Notes: generated by a model from the letters alone, not told the origin. Positions 46,732 to 56,486 are shown, counted from the stretch's first letter. The stretch is DNA of 64,000 bases from UBA7236 sp035439505 (GCA_035439505.1 DAORKJ010000011.1:1-64000); one strand, 5' to 3'. Program-made: numbers and translations.

Positions 46732-49191
46732 ATGATACGATTGTTGACTTTTTTACTGCTGGTTAGTTATAGTAGTGTTAAGGTAAATGCAACAGTTACT
46801 ATAAAAGGAACAGTTACCGATGAGTCTGATCAACCACTCCCCTTTTGTAATATTTATATTCCTAATACTTCTTATGCCTGTATAAGCAATGAAACCGGAA
46901 ATTTTGTCTTACAGGTAGAGCCCGGCAAATACACAATTACTTTTCAATTTATTGGTTTTAAAAAACAAAATATTCCTGTTCATGCAGTAACTGAAGCAAT
47001 TACTTTAACTATCAAAATGGAACCTGAAGTGTTAGAATTGCAAGAAGTAGTGATTAATTCGGACAAAGAAGACCCTGCGTATGCTATCATTCGAAAGGCC
47101 ATTGAATACAGACAGGATAACTTACAATCAGTTCGTTCATTTAGTTGTGATGCTTATATTAAAGGCCTGCAAAAATTAATTGAAGCTCCCGATAAGGTTT
47201 TAGGAATTCAATTAAATACCATTGTTGATGTTGATTCAAATAATTCAGGAATTGTGTATTTATCTGAATCTTCTTCTACCTTTCACTATCAATATCCCGA
47301 CAAATCGAAAGAAATTATGCACGCCAGCATTGTAAGTGGCGACGATCAACAATTTAGCTGGAACGATGCAGCCAGTATGCAAATGAATTTTTATAATAAC
47401 CTCGAAACATTAGAAGGTTTTTCACAAAGAGGATTTGTTTCTCCAATTGCAGATAACGCCTTGTTTTTTTATACCTATAGTCTGATAGGTCAAACCTATG
47501 AAAACAACCATATTATTTACAAAATAGCGGTAGCACCAAAACGTAAATCAGACCCTGCTTATACCGGCACAATTTACATCACCGATCATGAATATCGATT
47601 TACGGCTTTGCAACTAGAGCTTACCTCTTTAAATGGCATTGAATTCATCGATACCTTTACTGTTTCTCAAGAATTTTTTTACACTGATCCTGATCACCTT
47701 GTGCTAAGGTCAAATCAATTCAATTTCAATTATAATTTTTTCGGAATAAAGGGAATGGGATATTTCCATGCATCTTATAATAATTATACACTAAATGCCA
47801 TCTACCCAAAAAACTTTTTTAATGGTGAAGTAATTAAAATAGAAGCAAATGCGAATAAAAAAGATGATACGTATTGGAGCAATATTCGTCCGATACAATT
47901 AACTACTGAAGAACAAAAAGATTATATAGCTAAAGATTCGTTGGCGATAATCAAAGAGACAACTGCCTATAAGGATTCTATGGACCGGATTTTCAATAAA
48001 TTAGATGCGGCAGATATTATAACCGGGTATACCTGGCGCGACAGCGATAAAAAAATAGTAGCCAGCTCTAATCCTTTGCCGGACATGTTACATTTTAATA
48101 CTGTAGAAGGTTATGTAGTGAACCCAAAAATTCGATTGACTAAGTGGTTCGAAAATAAAAATGAAATAAATTTTTACCCCGGTGTAAGATATGGATTTAA
48201 CAGTGACACCTGGTATGCCAATGCGGGTTTAAGTTATAAATTCGATCCGTTGCACCTCGCGAACATCGCAATTTCAGGTGGAACCGGTGTGCAACAATTT
48301 AATACTCAGGGTATTTCACCATTGGTTAATTCATTGTATAGTTTGCTATTGGAGGAAAATTATTTGAAACTTTATGAGCAACAATATTTCAATATTAAGG
48401 GTGGTCGAGAATTAACAAATGGTTTTTATGTAGAAGGCCAAATGCACTATACGCAACGCTCACAACTTTTTAATTTAGCAGCACCTGATATTTGGTACGA
48501 CAGGGAAAACAATGGCTACAGTTCCAACAATTTTCCATTTTATACTGATTCACTTCAATTTAAAATCCCAACAAAAAGTAGTGTTAAAATTTCAGGCAGA
48601 TATGCGTTTGGACAAACTTATATCATGCTGCCGGATGAAAAAAATATTATCAATAGTAAGTATCCAACCATTAATTTTTCATGGGAGAAAGCAATACCCG
48701 GTGTTTTTGGAAGTTCAGTAAGTTATGATATTTTAAGATTTGGTGTAGAGGATAAAATTAAACTAGCATTGGCAGGTAATATAATGATAAATACAGAAGT
48801 TGGTAAAATGTTTGCCCACAACAACCTAAATGAAGCTGATCTTGTCCATTTTCTTGCAAATGAAACTATCATTGAACGTATAGCTGATGAAGCTTACTTT
48901 TTATTACCTTATTATTTAGCATCAACAGATAATAGTTTTGTGAGTGGTCATTTTCAATGGCATACTGAGGGATTTTTATTCAGACAACTCCCCTTGTTCA
49001 AACAATTAAAAATGGAACCGGTTTTTTCATGTAATTATTTATATACTGAAAATATTGGGCATTATGTTGAATTGGCAGCAGGCGTTGAACATCTTTTTAA
49101 AATAATTAGAATTGATGCCGCTTTTACGCCCTATCAATTTACAAATTATCCTTCCGAAAAATTTAAATTATTAATTGGCTTTGGATTTTAA
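46732..49191 (+). CDS. DUF5686 outer-membrane protein with regulatory-like domain
   Basis: 819 residues with a signal peptide (MIRLLTFLLLVSYSSVKVNA). The N-terminal carboxypeptidase-regulatory-like beta-sandwich (about 20-110, TIKGTVTDESDQPLPFCNIYI ... FQFIGFKKQNIPV) is typical of SusC-like and DUF5686 proteins. It is followed by the DUF5686 region and a C-terminal outer-membrane beta-barrel (many alternating strands, final FKLLIGFGF). No TonB box or plug domain is obvious. It probably sits in the outer membrane. Substrate unknown. It lies in a run of plus-strand genes after the sigma/anti-sigma pair. Confidence 0.88.
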   Translation: MIRLLTFLLLVSYSSVKVNATVTIKGTVTDESDQPLPFCNIYIPNTSYACISNETGNFVLQVEPGKYTITFQFIGFKKQNIPVHAVTEAITLTIKMEPEVLELQEVVINSDKEDPAYAIIRKAIEYRQDNLQSVRSFSCDAYIKGLQKLIEAPDKVLGIQLNTIVDVDSNNSGIVYLSESSSTFHYQYPDKSKEIMHASIVSGDDQQFSWNDAASMQMNFYNNLETLEGFSQRGFVSPIADNALFFYTYSLIGQTYENNHIIYKIAVAPKRKSDPAYTGTIYITDHEYRFTALQLELTSLNGIEFIDTFTVSQEFFYTDPDHLVLRSNQFNFNYNFFGIKGMGYFHASYNNYTLNAIYPKNFFNGEVIKIEANANKKDDTYWSNIRPIQLTTEEQKDYIAKDSLAIIKETTAYKDSMDRIFNKLDAADIITGYTWRDSDKKIVASSNPLPDMLHFNTVEGYVVNPKIRLTKWFENKNEINFYPGVRYGFNSDTWYANAGLSYKFDPLHLANIAISGGTGVQQFNTQGISPLVNSLYSLLLEENYLKLYEQQYFNIKGGRELTNGFYVEGQMHYTQRSQLFNLAAPDIWYDRENNGYSSNNFPFYTDSLQFKIPTKSSVKISGRYAFGQTYIMLPDEKNIINSKYPTINFSWEKAIPGVFGSSVSYDILRFGVEDKIKLALAGNIMINTEVGKMFAHNNLNEADLVHFLANETIIERIADEAYFLLPYYLASTDNSFVSGHFQWHTEGFLFRQLPLFKQLKMEPVFSCNYLYTENIGHYVELAAGVEHLFKIIRIDAAFTPYQFTNYPSEKFKLLIGFGF

Positions 49192-49192
49192 T

Positions 49193-50143
49193 ATGCGAAA
49201 ATTGTTTTCAGCTTATATACTTTTTTGCGTTACAGTTATTCAATTGACTGCACAAAACTGTAACGGTAATGCAACAGGAAATATACCTATTCCTGACTTA
49301 GGCGCGCAGCAATTTAATGGCTTCACAGGTGGAAAATATCTTCAGGGAAACAATCAAATTCCCGCTTCGCATTATACTATGGGATTGTTGAGTCACGAAA
49401 AAATTCAACCATTAAATACATTTGGTGAAACCGATAGTGTATCCGGCAAAATTGGAATGATGGTATTAGGATTTAGTACTGCTGCAATGACAGGGCGTTT
49501 TGTGCGCACATTTTTGGAATTAAAACAGGAAAATACTTATCTCGATTTTTTTATCGGTGCACAAGGCGGTCGTGATATTAATTCTATGACCAATTTACAA
49601 AGCACCTATTGGACCAATATCGATTCAACCCTGGAGGTAGAATCGTTGTCTCGCTTGCAAGTGCAAATAATATGGCTAAGTTCCGGTGACATTTACACTT
49701 TTAATGAGCCATTTCCTCAACAATGTTATACTCAAATAGAAAAATACCGGTTGACTTTACAAAACATAAAAACAATATATCCCAATTGCCAGGTTGTGTA
49801 TTTATCTGATCGCACTTATGCAGGATATATTGGCCAAAATGGCGAAGGTCCAGCGGAATTAAAAGAACCAACCGCTTATTACAATGGATGGACAATAAAA
49901 TGGTTGATTGAAAATCAAATAACCAATAAAGCCGGGTTCACATATACTGATATTCCTTTCATTGATTGGGGGCCCTATTTATGGACTGATGGAATTAATG
50001 GTAATAATCAGGGTTATACATGGGAATGTGATGATGCCGGTAAGGGTGGCATTCATCCCTCCTCCAAAGGCAGAATGAAAGAAGCTGCCATGGTTTATTT
50101 ATATTTTTCACAACATCCTTTATTGCGAAAAATTTGGTATTAA
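49193..50143 (+). CDS. Secreted SGNH/GDSL-like hydrolase candidate
   Basis: 316 residues from the ATG at 49193, with a signal peptide (MRKLFSAYILFCVTVIQLTAQ). The ORF extends upstream to 49175 inside the previous gene. SGNH-like landmarks are a first block MVLGFSTAAMTG (Ser after GF, where GDS is usual), GAQGGRD in the third block and GIHPSSKGRMKEA near the C-terminus with the catalytic Asp/His pair (D before GG, H in HPS). The LQVQIIWL stretch also fits this group. It probably acts as an esterase or acyl hydrolase outside the cytosol. The assignment rests on motifs only, and the nucleophile block is atypical. Confidence 0.6.
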   Translation: MRKLFSAYILFCVTVIQLTAQNCNGNATGNIPIPDLGAQQFNGFTGGKYLQGNNQIPASHYTMGLLSHEKIQPLNTFGETDSVSGKIGMMVLGFSTAAMTGRFVRTFLELKQENTYLDFFIGAQGGRDINSMTNLQSTYWTNIDSTLEVESLSRLQVQIIWLSSGDIYTFNEPFPQQCYTQIEKYRLTLQNIKTIYPNCQVVYLSDRTYAGYIGQNGEGPAELKEPTAYYNGWTIKWLIENQITNKAGFTYTDIPFIDWGPYLWTDGINGNNQGYTWECDDAGKGGIHPSSKGRMKEAAMVYLYFSQHPLLRKIWY

Positions 50144-50397
50144 TCAGTCTCTAATGATGGTGGAGCAGTAATACTGTTATTCACCTGATAATATTTATAA
50201 ACACCAATTCCTATACAAACCAGTAAGAGTAATATACACATCATTCGCACTACACCGCCATTGAATTTTTGCCATTCTTTAAAACTATCAGTTTGTGTGC
50301 GTTGTGTACGGATATACCCTCCTGCAAATAAATAAATAACTATTATAATGATTGCAAGAAATCCAAGAAAAATAACCCATTGATAAAATTCTCCCAT
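50140..50397 (-). CDS. Small two-span membrane protein
   Basis: 85 residues with two hydrophobic spans (about 7-27 and 50-69) joined by a polar loop (YIRTQRTQTDSFKEWQKFNGG). No signal peptide or known domain. It starts 9 bp after the end of nupC on the same strand and its end overlaps the convergent SGNH-like gene by 4 bp. Probably part of the nucleoside-transporter operon, function unknown. Confidence 0.7.
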   Translation of the reverse strand: MGEFYQWVIFLGFLAIIIIVIYLFAGGYIRTQRTQTDSFKEWQKFNGGVVRMMCILLLLVCIGIGVYKYYQVNNSITAPPSLETD

Positions 50398-50406
50398 AGT
50401 ATGTAC

Positions 50407-51753
50407 TTATATAATCATTCCTGCAATTGCTGCTGTAAAAAAGCAGGCGACAGTTCCACCTAATAATGCACGAATACCCAATTGCGATAAATTTGTTTTT
50501 TGATTTGGTGCCAATGCCCCTATACCACCAATTTGAATGCCTATTGAAGCAAAATTGGAAAAGCCGCATAATGCATATGTAGCAATAATTATTGATTTTT
50601 CATCCAATGAATCTTTCATTTCTCCTAAGCTGGCATACGCAACAAATTCGTTGATAATTGTTTTTTCACCAAGTAATTGCCCAACAGCTAAAATATCTCC
50701 GGACGGTGTTCCCAGCAACCAGGCAACGGGAGCCATAATAATTCCAAATAAATAATCAAGTGATAAACCGGAATAGGTATTATTAGTGGCGCTTGCTATA
50801 TTATCGTTAATACCAATTACATTTCCTAAACCCAAGAATATCGAATTAAACATCGCCATGAAAGCCGTAAATGCTAATAACATCGCACCAACATTAACGG
50901 CTAATTTCAAGCCATCAGTAGTACCGTTGGCAATTGCTTCAATTACATTTGAACCAATACGTTCTTTATTCACTTTTAAATCTCTGTCTACCGATTCTGT
51001 TTGCGGAAATAACATTTTTGATGCAACAATGGCAGCAGGTGCGCTCATAATTGAAGCACTTAATAAATGCATCGCAAATAATTTTTGGCGTTCCACATCA
51101 TCACCTCCTAAAAATCCAATATATGCCGCCATAACACCTCCGGCAATAGTTGCCATCCCTCCAACCATTACACATAAAATTTCCGATTTGGTCATTTTAT
51201 CTAAATAAGGTCTGATTAATAATGGAGCCTCTGTTTGTCCAAGAAAAATATTGCCTGCAGCATTTAAACTCTCGGCACCGCTTAAGCGCATGGTTTTACT
51301 CATAACCCAAGCAAATCCAAATACTATTTTTTGAAGTATCCCTAAAAAATATAATAAAGAAGTTAAGGCGGAAAAGAAAATAACAGTGGGTAATACCTTA
51401 AATGCAAAAATATATCCTACGGTAAATAATTCTCCGGTTAATCCATCATTCACCTGAGTTACAGAAGGCCAGTCTCCTAATACAAATGTGGCGCCTGCGT
51501 TAGTATATCCAATAACCATCACAAAGAAATTCGCCATGCCCCTAAAAATTCTTTCGAACCAGTCGAAGCGGTAGCCAAAATAATTTTCGGTGATATTAGG
51601 TAAAGCAATGATTAAAAAAGCAAATGTAAATTGAATGAGTAATCCGGTGCCCACCAATTTCCAGTCAATAGCTTTACGGTTTTTACTAAACAACCAACAA
51701 ATACCAACTAAAAAAGCAACACCAAGTAACCCTCTTAATATATTTTCAATCAT
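50407..51753 (-). CDS. nupC: Concentrative nucleoside transporter (NupC/CNT)
   Basis: 448 residues, inner-membrane protein of the CNT family that brings nucleosides in with Na+ or H+. The hairpin-1 motif GNIFLGQTEAPLLI and the following core (VGGMATIAGGVMAAYIGFLGG) are conserved. About ten hydrophobic segments cover the length. It is encoded before the small two-span protein and downstream of crcB on the same strand. Confidence 0.93.
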   Translation of the reverse strand: MIENILRGLLGVAFLVGICWLFSKNRKAIDWKLVGTGLLIQFTFAFLIIALPNITENYFGYRFDWFERIFRGMANFFVMVIGYTNAGATFVLGDWPSVTQVNDGLTGELFTVGYIFAFKVLPTVIFFSALTSLLYFLGILQKIVFGFAWVMSKTMRLSGAESLNAAGNIFLGQTEAPLLIRPYLDKMTKSEILCVMVGGMATIAGGVMAAYIGFLGGDDVERQKLFAMHLLSASIMSAPAAIVASKMLFPQTESVDRDLKVNKERIGSNVIEAIANGTTDGLKLAVNVGAMLLAFTAFMAMFNSIFLGLGNVIGINDNIASATNNTYSGLSLDYLFGIIMAPVAWLLGTPSGDILAVGQLLGEKTIINEFVAYASLGEMKDSLDEKSIIIATYALCGFSNFASIGIQIGGIGALAPNQKTNLSQLGIRALLGGTVACFFTAAIAGMII

Positions 51754-51802
51754 TGTGTGAATTTTTGGTAATCAATTATAATCAAATATAAAATCAGCGG
51801 AC

Positions 51803-52174
51803 TTAAGTTCTGGTTAGCGACATACCCAGCCAGGTAAGTAATAATCCGAACAAAAGGCTGCTAAAGATATATAAAATCGCCATTAAGGTTTGTCCATCGC
51901 GTATCAATTGCAAGTTTTCAATTGAAAATGCCGAAAACGTAGTAAAACCGCCACAAAAGCCTGCGGTAAGTATCAATTTCCAATCTGTACTATCCAATTG
52001 TTGCTTCTCAAACCAGCCATAAATCAAACCAATAATGAAGCAACCAAGCAGGTTAACGGTTAGAGTTGCAAATGGGAAGTTTGGTTTTGTGTAATTGGTA
52101 AATAAGCTACCAATAAGATATCGGGCAATTGTACCAAAAAATCCTCCTAAGCCTATGAGTAGTACAATTTGCAT
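51803..52174 (-). CDS. crcB: Fluoride ion channel CrcB/FluC
   Basis: 123 residues, four membrane spans, the full length of the family. Motifs are GLGGFFGTIARYLIG near the start and TAGFCGGFTTFSAFSIE in the third helix, which lines the pore. It exports fluoride as a dual-topology homodimer. No fluoride riboswitch is seen: the start lies only 11 bp after the DUF151 gene, so it is read from that transcript. Confidence 0.96.
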   Translation of the reverse strand: MQIVLLIGLGGFFGTIARYLIGSLFTNYTKPNFPFATLTVNLLGCFIIGLIYGWFEKQQLDSTDWKLILTAGFCGGFTTFSAFSIENLQLIRDGQTLMAILYIFSSLLFGLLLTWLGMSLTRT

Positions 52175-52185
52175 AAATAAGGCAT

Positions 52186-52812
52186 TTATTTGTTTTTGCG
52201 CTGTTCTATTTCATCCCTTATTCTGGCAGCGGACTCGTAATCTTCTTTATCGAGGTATTCTTTTAATTTGTCATTTAATTCTTTCAAACTCATCAACGCA
52301 ATATCATCTGCATCAGCTGAAAGTGCTGCGCCAACTATTTCTGCGGTATCATCATCAACTTCTTCATCGTCATCGTCTTCATCATCTTCTTTTTTATCCT
52401 GCTCATTAATGATAGCTCCGGCAGTTTCCAGAATAAACTCGAAAGTATAAATGGGACAATTAAAACGAACAGCCAATGCAAGGGCATCGCTGGTTCTGCT
52501 ATCAACTTCAATTTCCTGCCCGTCTTTTTCGCATATCAATTTTGAGTAAAAAATACCATCCTGTAAATTGTCGATAAGTACTTCTTTCAACGAGATATTA
52601 AAAATGGTAAACAGGTTTTTAATTAAATCGTGGGATAATGGTCGATTGATAACTACTTTTTCAATTGCAACAGCAATTGCCTGCGCTTCAAATGCACCTA
52701 TTACAATGGGGAGCTTGCGCATGCCTCCTACTTCGCTTAACAATACGGCATAACTTTGTGATTGTGTTATGGTATGGGAAAGCCCTGAAATTTCAAGTTC
52801 AATTTTTTGCAT
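52186..52812 (-). CDS. Bifunctional nuclease-family protein (DUF151) with UVR motif
   Basis: 208 residues. The N-terminal DUF151/bifunctional nuclease domain (1-135; SYAVLLSEVGGMRKLPIVIG, EVDSRTSDALALAVR) is followed by an acidic low-complexity linker (about 136-155, mostly Asp and Glu) and a C-terminal UvrB/UvrC-type motif (LNDKLKEYLDKEDYESAARI). The domain pair is common in Bacteroidota. The nuclease role is known for a plant homolog; the bacterial function is not well settled. It is upstream of crcB in the same operon. Confidence 0.9.
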   Translation of the reverse strand: MQKIELEISGLSHTITQSQSYAVLLSEVGGMRKLPIVIGAFEAQAIAVAIEKVVINRPLSHDLIKNLFTIFNISLKEVLIDNLQDGIFYSKLICEKDGQEIEVDSRTSDALALAVRFNCPIYTFEFILETAGAIINEQDKKEDDEDDDDEEVDDDTAEIVGAALSADADDIALMSLKELNDKLKEYLDKEDYESAARIRDEIEQRKNK

Positions 52813-52889
52813 TGCGGTTGCTTAGAGATACTAAGTTAAAAAGTTATTTTAGGATGTTTATCTGAAATGTAAGATTAATTTAAAAATGC

Positions 52890-53843
52890 TTAGCCTTCAG
52901 ATTTTAACTTTTTTACAGCCTCTGTTATTTTTGGTAAAATCTCAAACGCATCACCAACAATGCCGTAATCAGCAGCTTTAAAAAATGGAGCTTCCGGGTC
53001 TTTGTTGATTACAACAATCACTTTACTTTGGTTAACACCAGCCAGATGCTGAATAGCACCCGAAATCCCCACTGCAATGTATAACGTAGGTTTAATAGTG
53101 ATGCCGGTTTGTCCCACATGCTCATGATGAGGTCTCCAACCTATATCTGCAACAGGGCGGGAACACGCAGTTGCAGCGCCTAATGCATTTGCCAAATCTT
53201 CAATTATACCCCAATTTTCAGGTCCTTTTAAGCCTCTTCCACCTGAAACTACAATTTCAGCTTCCGGTAATGGAATATGACCACCGGATTCGTCTTCAAT
53301 ACTTAACACAGTATAATCAAAGTCAGCATCAGTGATATTTGCTGATAAGGCTTCAATAGTTGCAGTGCCGCCTGTTACTTCAGGTTTATATGAATTCGGA
53401 TTGAGTGTAATTACTTTTAAGCCTTCACCTAATGTCAAATCTGCAAAAGCCTTACCTGAAAATACAGCCTTTCTTATACTGCCATTTTCTGGTAAACTAT
53501 TTACGCCCGGATAAAGTGATGCATTCCATCTCACAGCTACTCTTGGTGCAATACTTTTACCGGCAGAATTATGCGATAACAAAATAGTATCAGCACCAAC
53601 CATTGCTGCTGCTTCAACCAATATTTTCGTGTATGCTTTTGAAAATACATTATTTAAACGCTGGTCGTTAACATGTAACACTTTTGTTACACCGTAAGCG
53701 CCTAATTTCTCTAACTCACCTGCATCAGCCTGACCAATTGCAACAGCTGTAGTAGCGCCTAATTTACATGAATAAGCTACAACTTCATGTGAAGTTTTTC
53801 TTAATTTACCATTCGATAACTCTGCAAAAACCAGATTCGTCAT
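52890..53843 (-). CDS. etfA: Electron transfer flavoprotein, alpha subunit
   Basis: 317 residues. The C-terminal half carries the FAD-binding signature VSGGRGLKGPENW ... SRPVADIGWRPHHEHVGQTG and LYIAVGISGAIQHLAG. The N-terminal half is the partner-binding domain (VFAELSNGKLRKTSHE). With EtfB it shuttles electrons from acyl-CoA dehydrogenases to the membrane quinone pool. It lies 34 bp after etfB, co-transcribed. Confidence 0.97.
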   Translation of the reverse strand: MTNLVFAELSNGKLRKTSHEVVAYSCKLGATTAVAIGQADAGELEKLGAYGVTKVLHVNDQRLNNVFSKAYTKILVEAAAMVGADTILLSHNSAGKSIAPRVAVRWNASLYPGVNSLPENGSIRKAVFSGKAFADLTLGEGLKVITLNPNSYKPEVTGGTATIEALSANITDADFDYTVLSIEDESGGHIPLPEAEIVVSGGRGLKGPENWGIIEDLANALGAATACSRPVADIGWRPHHEHVGQTGITIKPTLYIAVGISGAIQHLAGVNQSKVIVVINKDPEAPFFKAADYGIVGDAFEILPKITEAVKKLKSEG

Positions 53844-53877
53844 ATCCGTATATTTAAATAACTTTTTTTGAATTGAA

Positions 53878-54618
53878 TTAAATTACTTTAGCGTCGTTGT
53901 GCAACATACCCACCAATTGAGCGGCATCATCAGGACTAATCATTTTACAACCGGTTTTTTCAGGTGGTAAAGCAAATACTTTAACGCCTGCTTTCACTAT
54001 TGTCACATCCGGATTAATCACTTTAACCGGTTTTGTTTTAGAGGCTAAAATTCCACGCATGTTTGGTATACGCGCTTCAGCCATACCTTTTTGAGCACTA
54101 ATTACACATGGGGTTTTCACCTGAACAGTTTCTTTTACCCCTTCCATTTCACGTTCAATTTTTAAGATACTGCCATCAACATCCAATTTGCTACTCATGG
54201 AAACATATGGTAAATCAAGCATTTCTGCCAACATGCCTCCTACTACACCCCCATTGTAATCAATGGTTTCTTTTCCGGTTAGAATGATATCGAATTGTTC
54301 ATTTTTAGCATAAGCTGCTATATTAGCTGCTACTTGGTAAGCATCTGCAGGGTCTAAATCTATTCTAACCGCGTCATCAGCTCCCAAAGCAAGTGCTTTA
54401 CGTATAATTTGTTCACTGTCCGCTTTGCCGGCATTAATTACGGTAACAGTACCACCAAGCGTTTCTTTCAGTTCAAGTGCGCGAACAAGCGCATACCATT
54501 CATCGTAAGGATTAATAATAAACTGCACACCGGCTTCACTAAATTTAGTATTGCCATCGGTGAAGGCAATTTTTGAAGTAGTATCAGGGGCTTTACTTAT
54601 ACAAACCAGTAATTTCAT
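53878..54618 (-). CDS. etfB: Electron transfer flavoprotein, beta subunit
   Basis: 246 residues. The start MKLLVCISKAPDTTSKIAF is typical, as are INPYDEWYALVRALELKE and the AMP-binding part TGKETIDYNGGVVGGMLAEML. It is the first gene of an etfB-etfA pair on the minus strand. It forms a heterodimer with EtfA. The pair supports fatty- or amino-acid oxidation, although no acyl-CoA dehydrogenase gene lies in the window. Confidence 0.97.
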   Translation of the reverse strand: MKLLVCISKAPDTTSKIAFTDGNTKFSEAGVQFIINPYDEWYALVRALELKETLGGTVTVINAGKADSEQIIRKALALGADDAVRIDLDPADAYQVAANIAAYAKNEQFDIILTGKETIDYNGGVVGGMLAEMLDLPYVSMSSKLDVDGSILKIEREMEGVKETVQVKTPCVISAQKGMAEARIPNMRGILASKTKPVKVINPDVTIVKAGVKVFALPPEKTGCKMISPDDAAQLVGMLHNDAKVI

Positions 54619-54644
54619 ATGGTATTTTTACATTTTTCGGACTG

Positions 54645-54652
54645 CAAAGATA
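54645..54652 (-). promoter_or_regulatory. Candidate etfBA promoter -7 box
   Basis: The minus strand reads TATCTTTG, an exact match to TAnnTTTG, 26 bp upstream of the etfB start. No clear -33 TTG. It is divergent from another such box at 54752-54759. Confidence 0.5.
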
Positions 54653-54751
54653 GGGGTTTTAGGGCGAGATTTTCAGTAAATTGGATGGACTTTCACTCCA
54701 CAATTTCTTCACATTCAATCCGGCACTAAATAGGAAACAGCATGCTATAGT

Positions 54752-54759
54752 TATATTTG
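54752..54759 (+). promoter_or_regulatory. Candidate promoter -7 box of the TPR-tilS operon
   Basis: TATATTTG on the plus strand matches TAnnTTTG, 19 bp upstream of the ATG at 54779. No matching -33 element was seen. Confidence 0.45.
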
Positions 54760-54778
54760 CACACATTACCGTTGAAAT

Positions 54779-55108
54779 ATGAGCCGAATTAATCAATTGT
54801 TGCAGTTTTTACAGGATAACCCTAAAGATTCATTTATTCAATATGCGCTTGCATTAGAGTATATCAAAAATGGTGACCTTGTTACCGGTCGTCAATACTT
54901 TGAACAACTTATATCTAACGATCCTGAATATGTAGGCACATATTACCATTTGGCAAAATTATATGTGCAACTCAACGAAAAATCATTAGCAGAAAATTGT
55001 TACGTAAACGGAATTGCCATTGCCAAAAAATTAAACGATACACATAGCCTGGCCGAATTGCAAAATGCATACACCAATTTAAAAATGGGTATTAGCGACG
55101 ATGATTAA
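54779..55108 (+). CDS. Small TPR-like protein upstream of tilS
   Basis: 109 residues, cytosolic, two or three helical TPR-like hairpins (SFIQYALALEYIKNGDLVTG, YYHLAKLYVQLNEKSLAENC, SLAELQNAYTNLKMG). Its last 8 bp overlap the start of tilS in another frame, so translation is coupled. Possibly an adaptor or chaperone-like protein; nothing links it directly to tRNA modification except position. Confidence 0.8.
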   Translation: MSRINQLLQFLQDNPKDSFIQYALALEYIKNGDLVTGRQYFEQLISNDPEYVGTYYHLAKLYVQLNEKSLAENCYVNGIAIAKKLNDTHSLAELQNAYTNLKMGISDDD

Positions 55109-56456
55109 TACTTCCACATTTATGCAATTTGTTACTGCAAATAATCTGTGTAGTAAAAACGACCATATTTTGTTGGCGGTGAGTGGCGGTGCAGACAGCA
55201 TGGTAATGTGTGACTTGTTTCTACAATCTGGTTTTACCTTTGGTATTGCACATTGTAATTTTCAATTAAGAAAGGAAGAAAGTGATGCAGATGAACAATT
55301 GGTATTTAACTATGCGCAAAAAAACAATATTCCCTTTTACGCACAACGGTTTGATACTGTTGCTTACAGTAAATTAAATAAAATATCTATTGAAGAAGCT
55401 GCACGCGATTTGCGATATGCCTATTTTGCGGCTTTATGTGATGAACATGGTTATCATTTAGTTGCAACAGCTCACCATGCAAACGATAACGCTGAAACCA
55501 TTTTAATGCGGTTGGCGAAAGGAACAGGTATTAAAGGTTTGCAAGGAATTCCTGTAAAAAACAATCAAATTATTCGACCGTTGCTATTTGCAACAAAAAA
55601 TGATATTGCTGAATATTGTATTACACATCAAATTGCATACAGAGATGATGCAAGTAATTTTTCAGACCATATTTTACGCAATTATTTCCGTTTAAATATC
55701 ATCCCTCAATTGGAAAAAATAAACCCTTCTTTTATTCCAACTATGCGCGAAAATGTGTTACACATAGAAGGTGCTTTTCATTTTTATGAGCAAGCTGTAA
55801 CTCAAAGATTACACAAAATTGTTAGCCACAAAGGCAATGATAAGTATATTGCAATTGCCGCGCTTGGGGATAATTTAAGCGCCGGTGTGTTATTACATGA
55901 ACTCCTTGCTCCTATTGGCTTCAATGCAAGTCAAATAAAACAAATAATAGCAACATTCGGACAAACAGGAAAACAATTTTTAAGTGAAAAATACAGGGTG
56001 ATTATAGATCGCAAACATATCATCATTACAGAACGAAGTAATATCCAAAATTCTTTACAATTTATTGAAGCCGGTCTTAAAAAGATAGCAGTAAATAATT
56101 TTTACCTGCAATTTGAGATTACAGTGTTTAATAAATCCATGAATTTTAATTCAGATCATCATATTGCTTATTTTGATGCCGATAAAATAACTTTTCCATT
56201 AACAATCAGAAGATGGAAAGCAGGTGATTATTTATATCCGCTCGGATTAACAAAACGTAAATCGGATAAACCCGGAAAGAAAAAAGTAAGTGATATTTTG
56301 ACCAATGCTAAAGCAGATACATTAGCAAAGGAAAATACTTTTGTATTATTATCAGGTGAAAAAATTATCTGGCTTATAGGTTATCGCCAGGATGAGCGTT
56401 TTAAAATAACTGATTCTACACGTAACTTGCTTAAAATAAAAATGCTCCCAAAATAA
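55101..56456 (+). CDS. tilS: tRNA(Ile)-lysidine synthase
   Basis: 451 residues. The PP-loop ATP-binding motif is SGGADS (28-33). Other motifs of the family are AHCNFQLRKEESDADE, EEAARDLRYAYF, TAHHANDNAETILMRL and GTGIKGLQGIP. A C-terminal TilS domain begins near 355. It attaches lysine to C34 of the tRNA that reads AUA, and is essential in most bacteria. It overlaps the preceding TPR gene by 8 bp and ends in a bidirectional terminator. Confidence 0.96.
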   Translation: MINTSTFMQFVTANNLCSKNDHILLAVSGGADSMVMCDLFLQSGFTFGIAHCNFQLRKEESDADEQLVFNYAQKNNIPFYAQRFDTVAYSKLNKISIEEAARDLRYAYFAALCDEHGYHLVATAHHANDNAETILMRLAKGTGIKGLQGIPVKNNQIIRPLLFATKNDIAEYCITHQIAYRDDASNFSDHILRNYFRLNIIPQLEKINPSFIPTMRENVLHIEGAFHFYEQAVTQRLHKIVSHKGNDKYIAIAALGDNLSAGVLLHELLAPIGFNASQIKQIIATFGQTGKQFLSEKYRVIIDRKHIIITERSNIQNSLQFIEAGLKKIAVNNFYLQFEITVFNKSMNFNSDHHIAYFDADKITFPLTIRRWKAGDYLYPLGLTKRKSDKPGKKKVSDILTNAKADTLAKENTFVLLSGEKIIWLIGYRQDERFKITDSTRNLLKIKMLPK

Positions 56457-56466
56457 GGAGCATTTT
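56439..56466. terminator. Bidirectional terminator overlapping the tilS end
   Basis: Perfect 10-bp stem AAAATGCTCC/GGAGCATTTT (56439-56448 with 56457-56466) with an 8-nt loop that contains the tilS stop codon. T-rich sequence follows in both directions, so it can serve tilS and the convergent protease gene. Confidence 0.75.
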
Positions 56467-56486
56467 ATATTTAGAAATTAATATCG

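Noticed and set aside
51775..52230. Fluoride riboswitch for crcB
   Set aside because: Only 11 bp separate crcB from the DUF151 gene, leaving no room for the aptamer.
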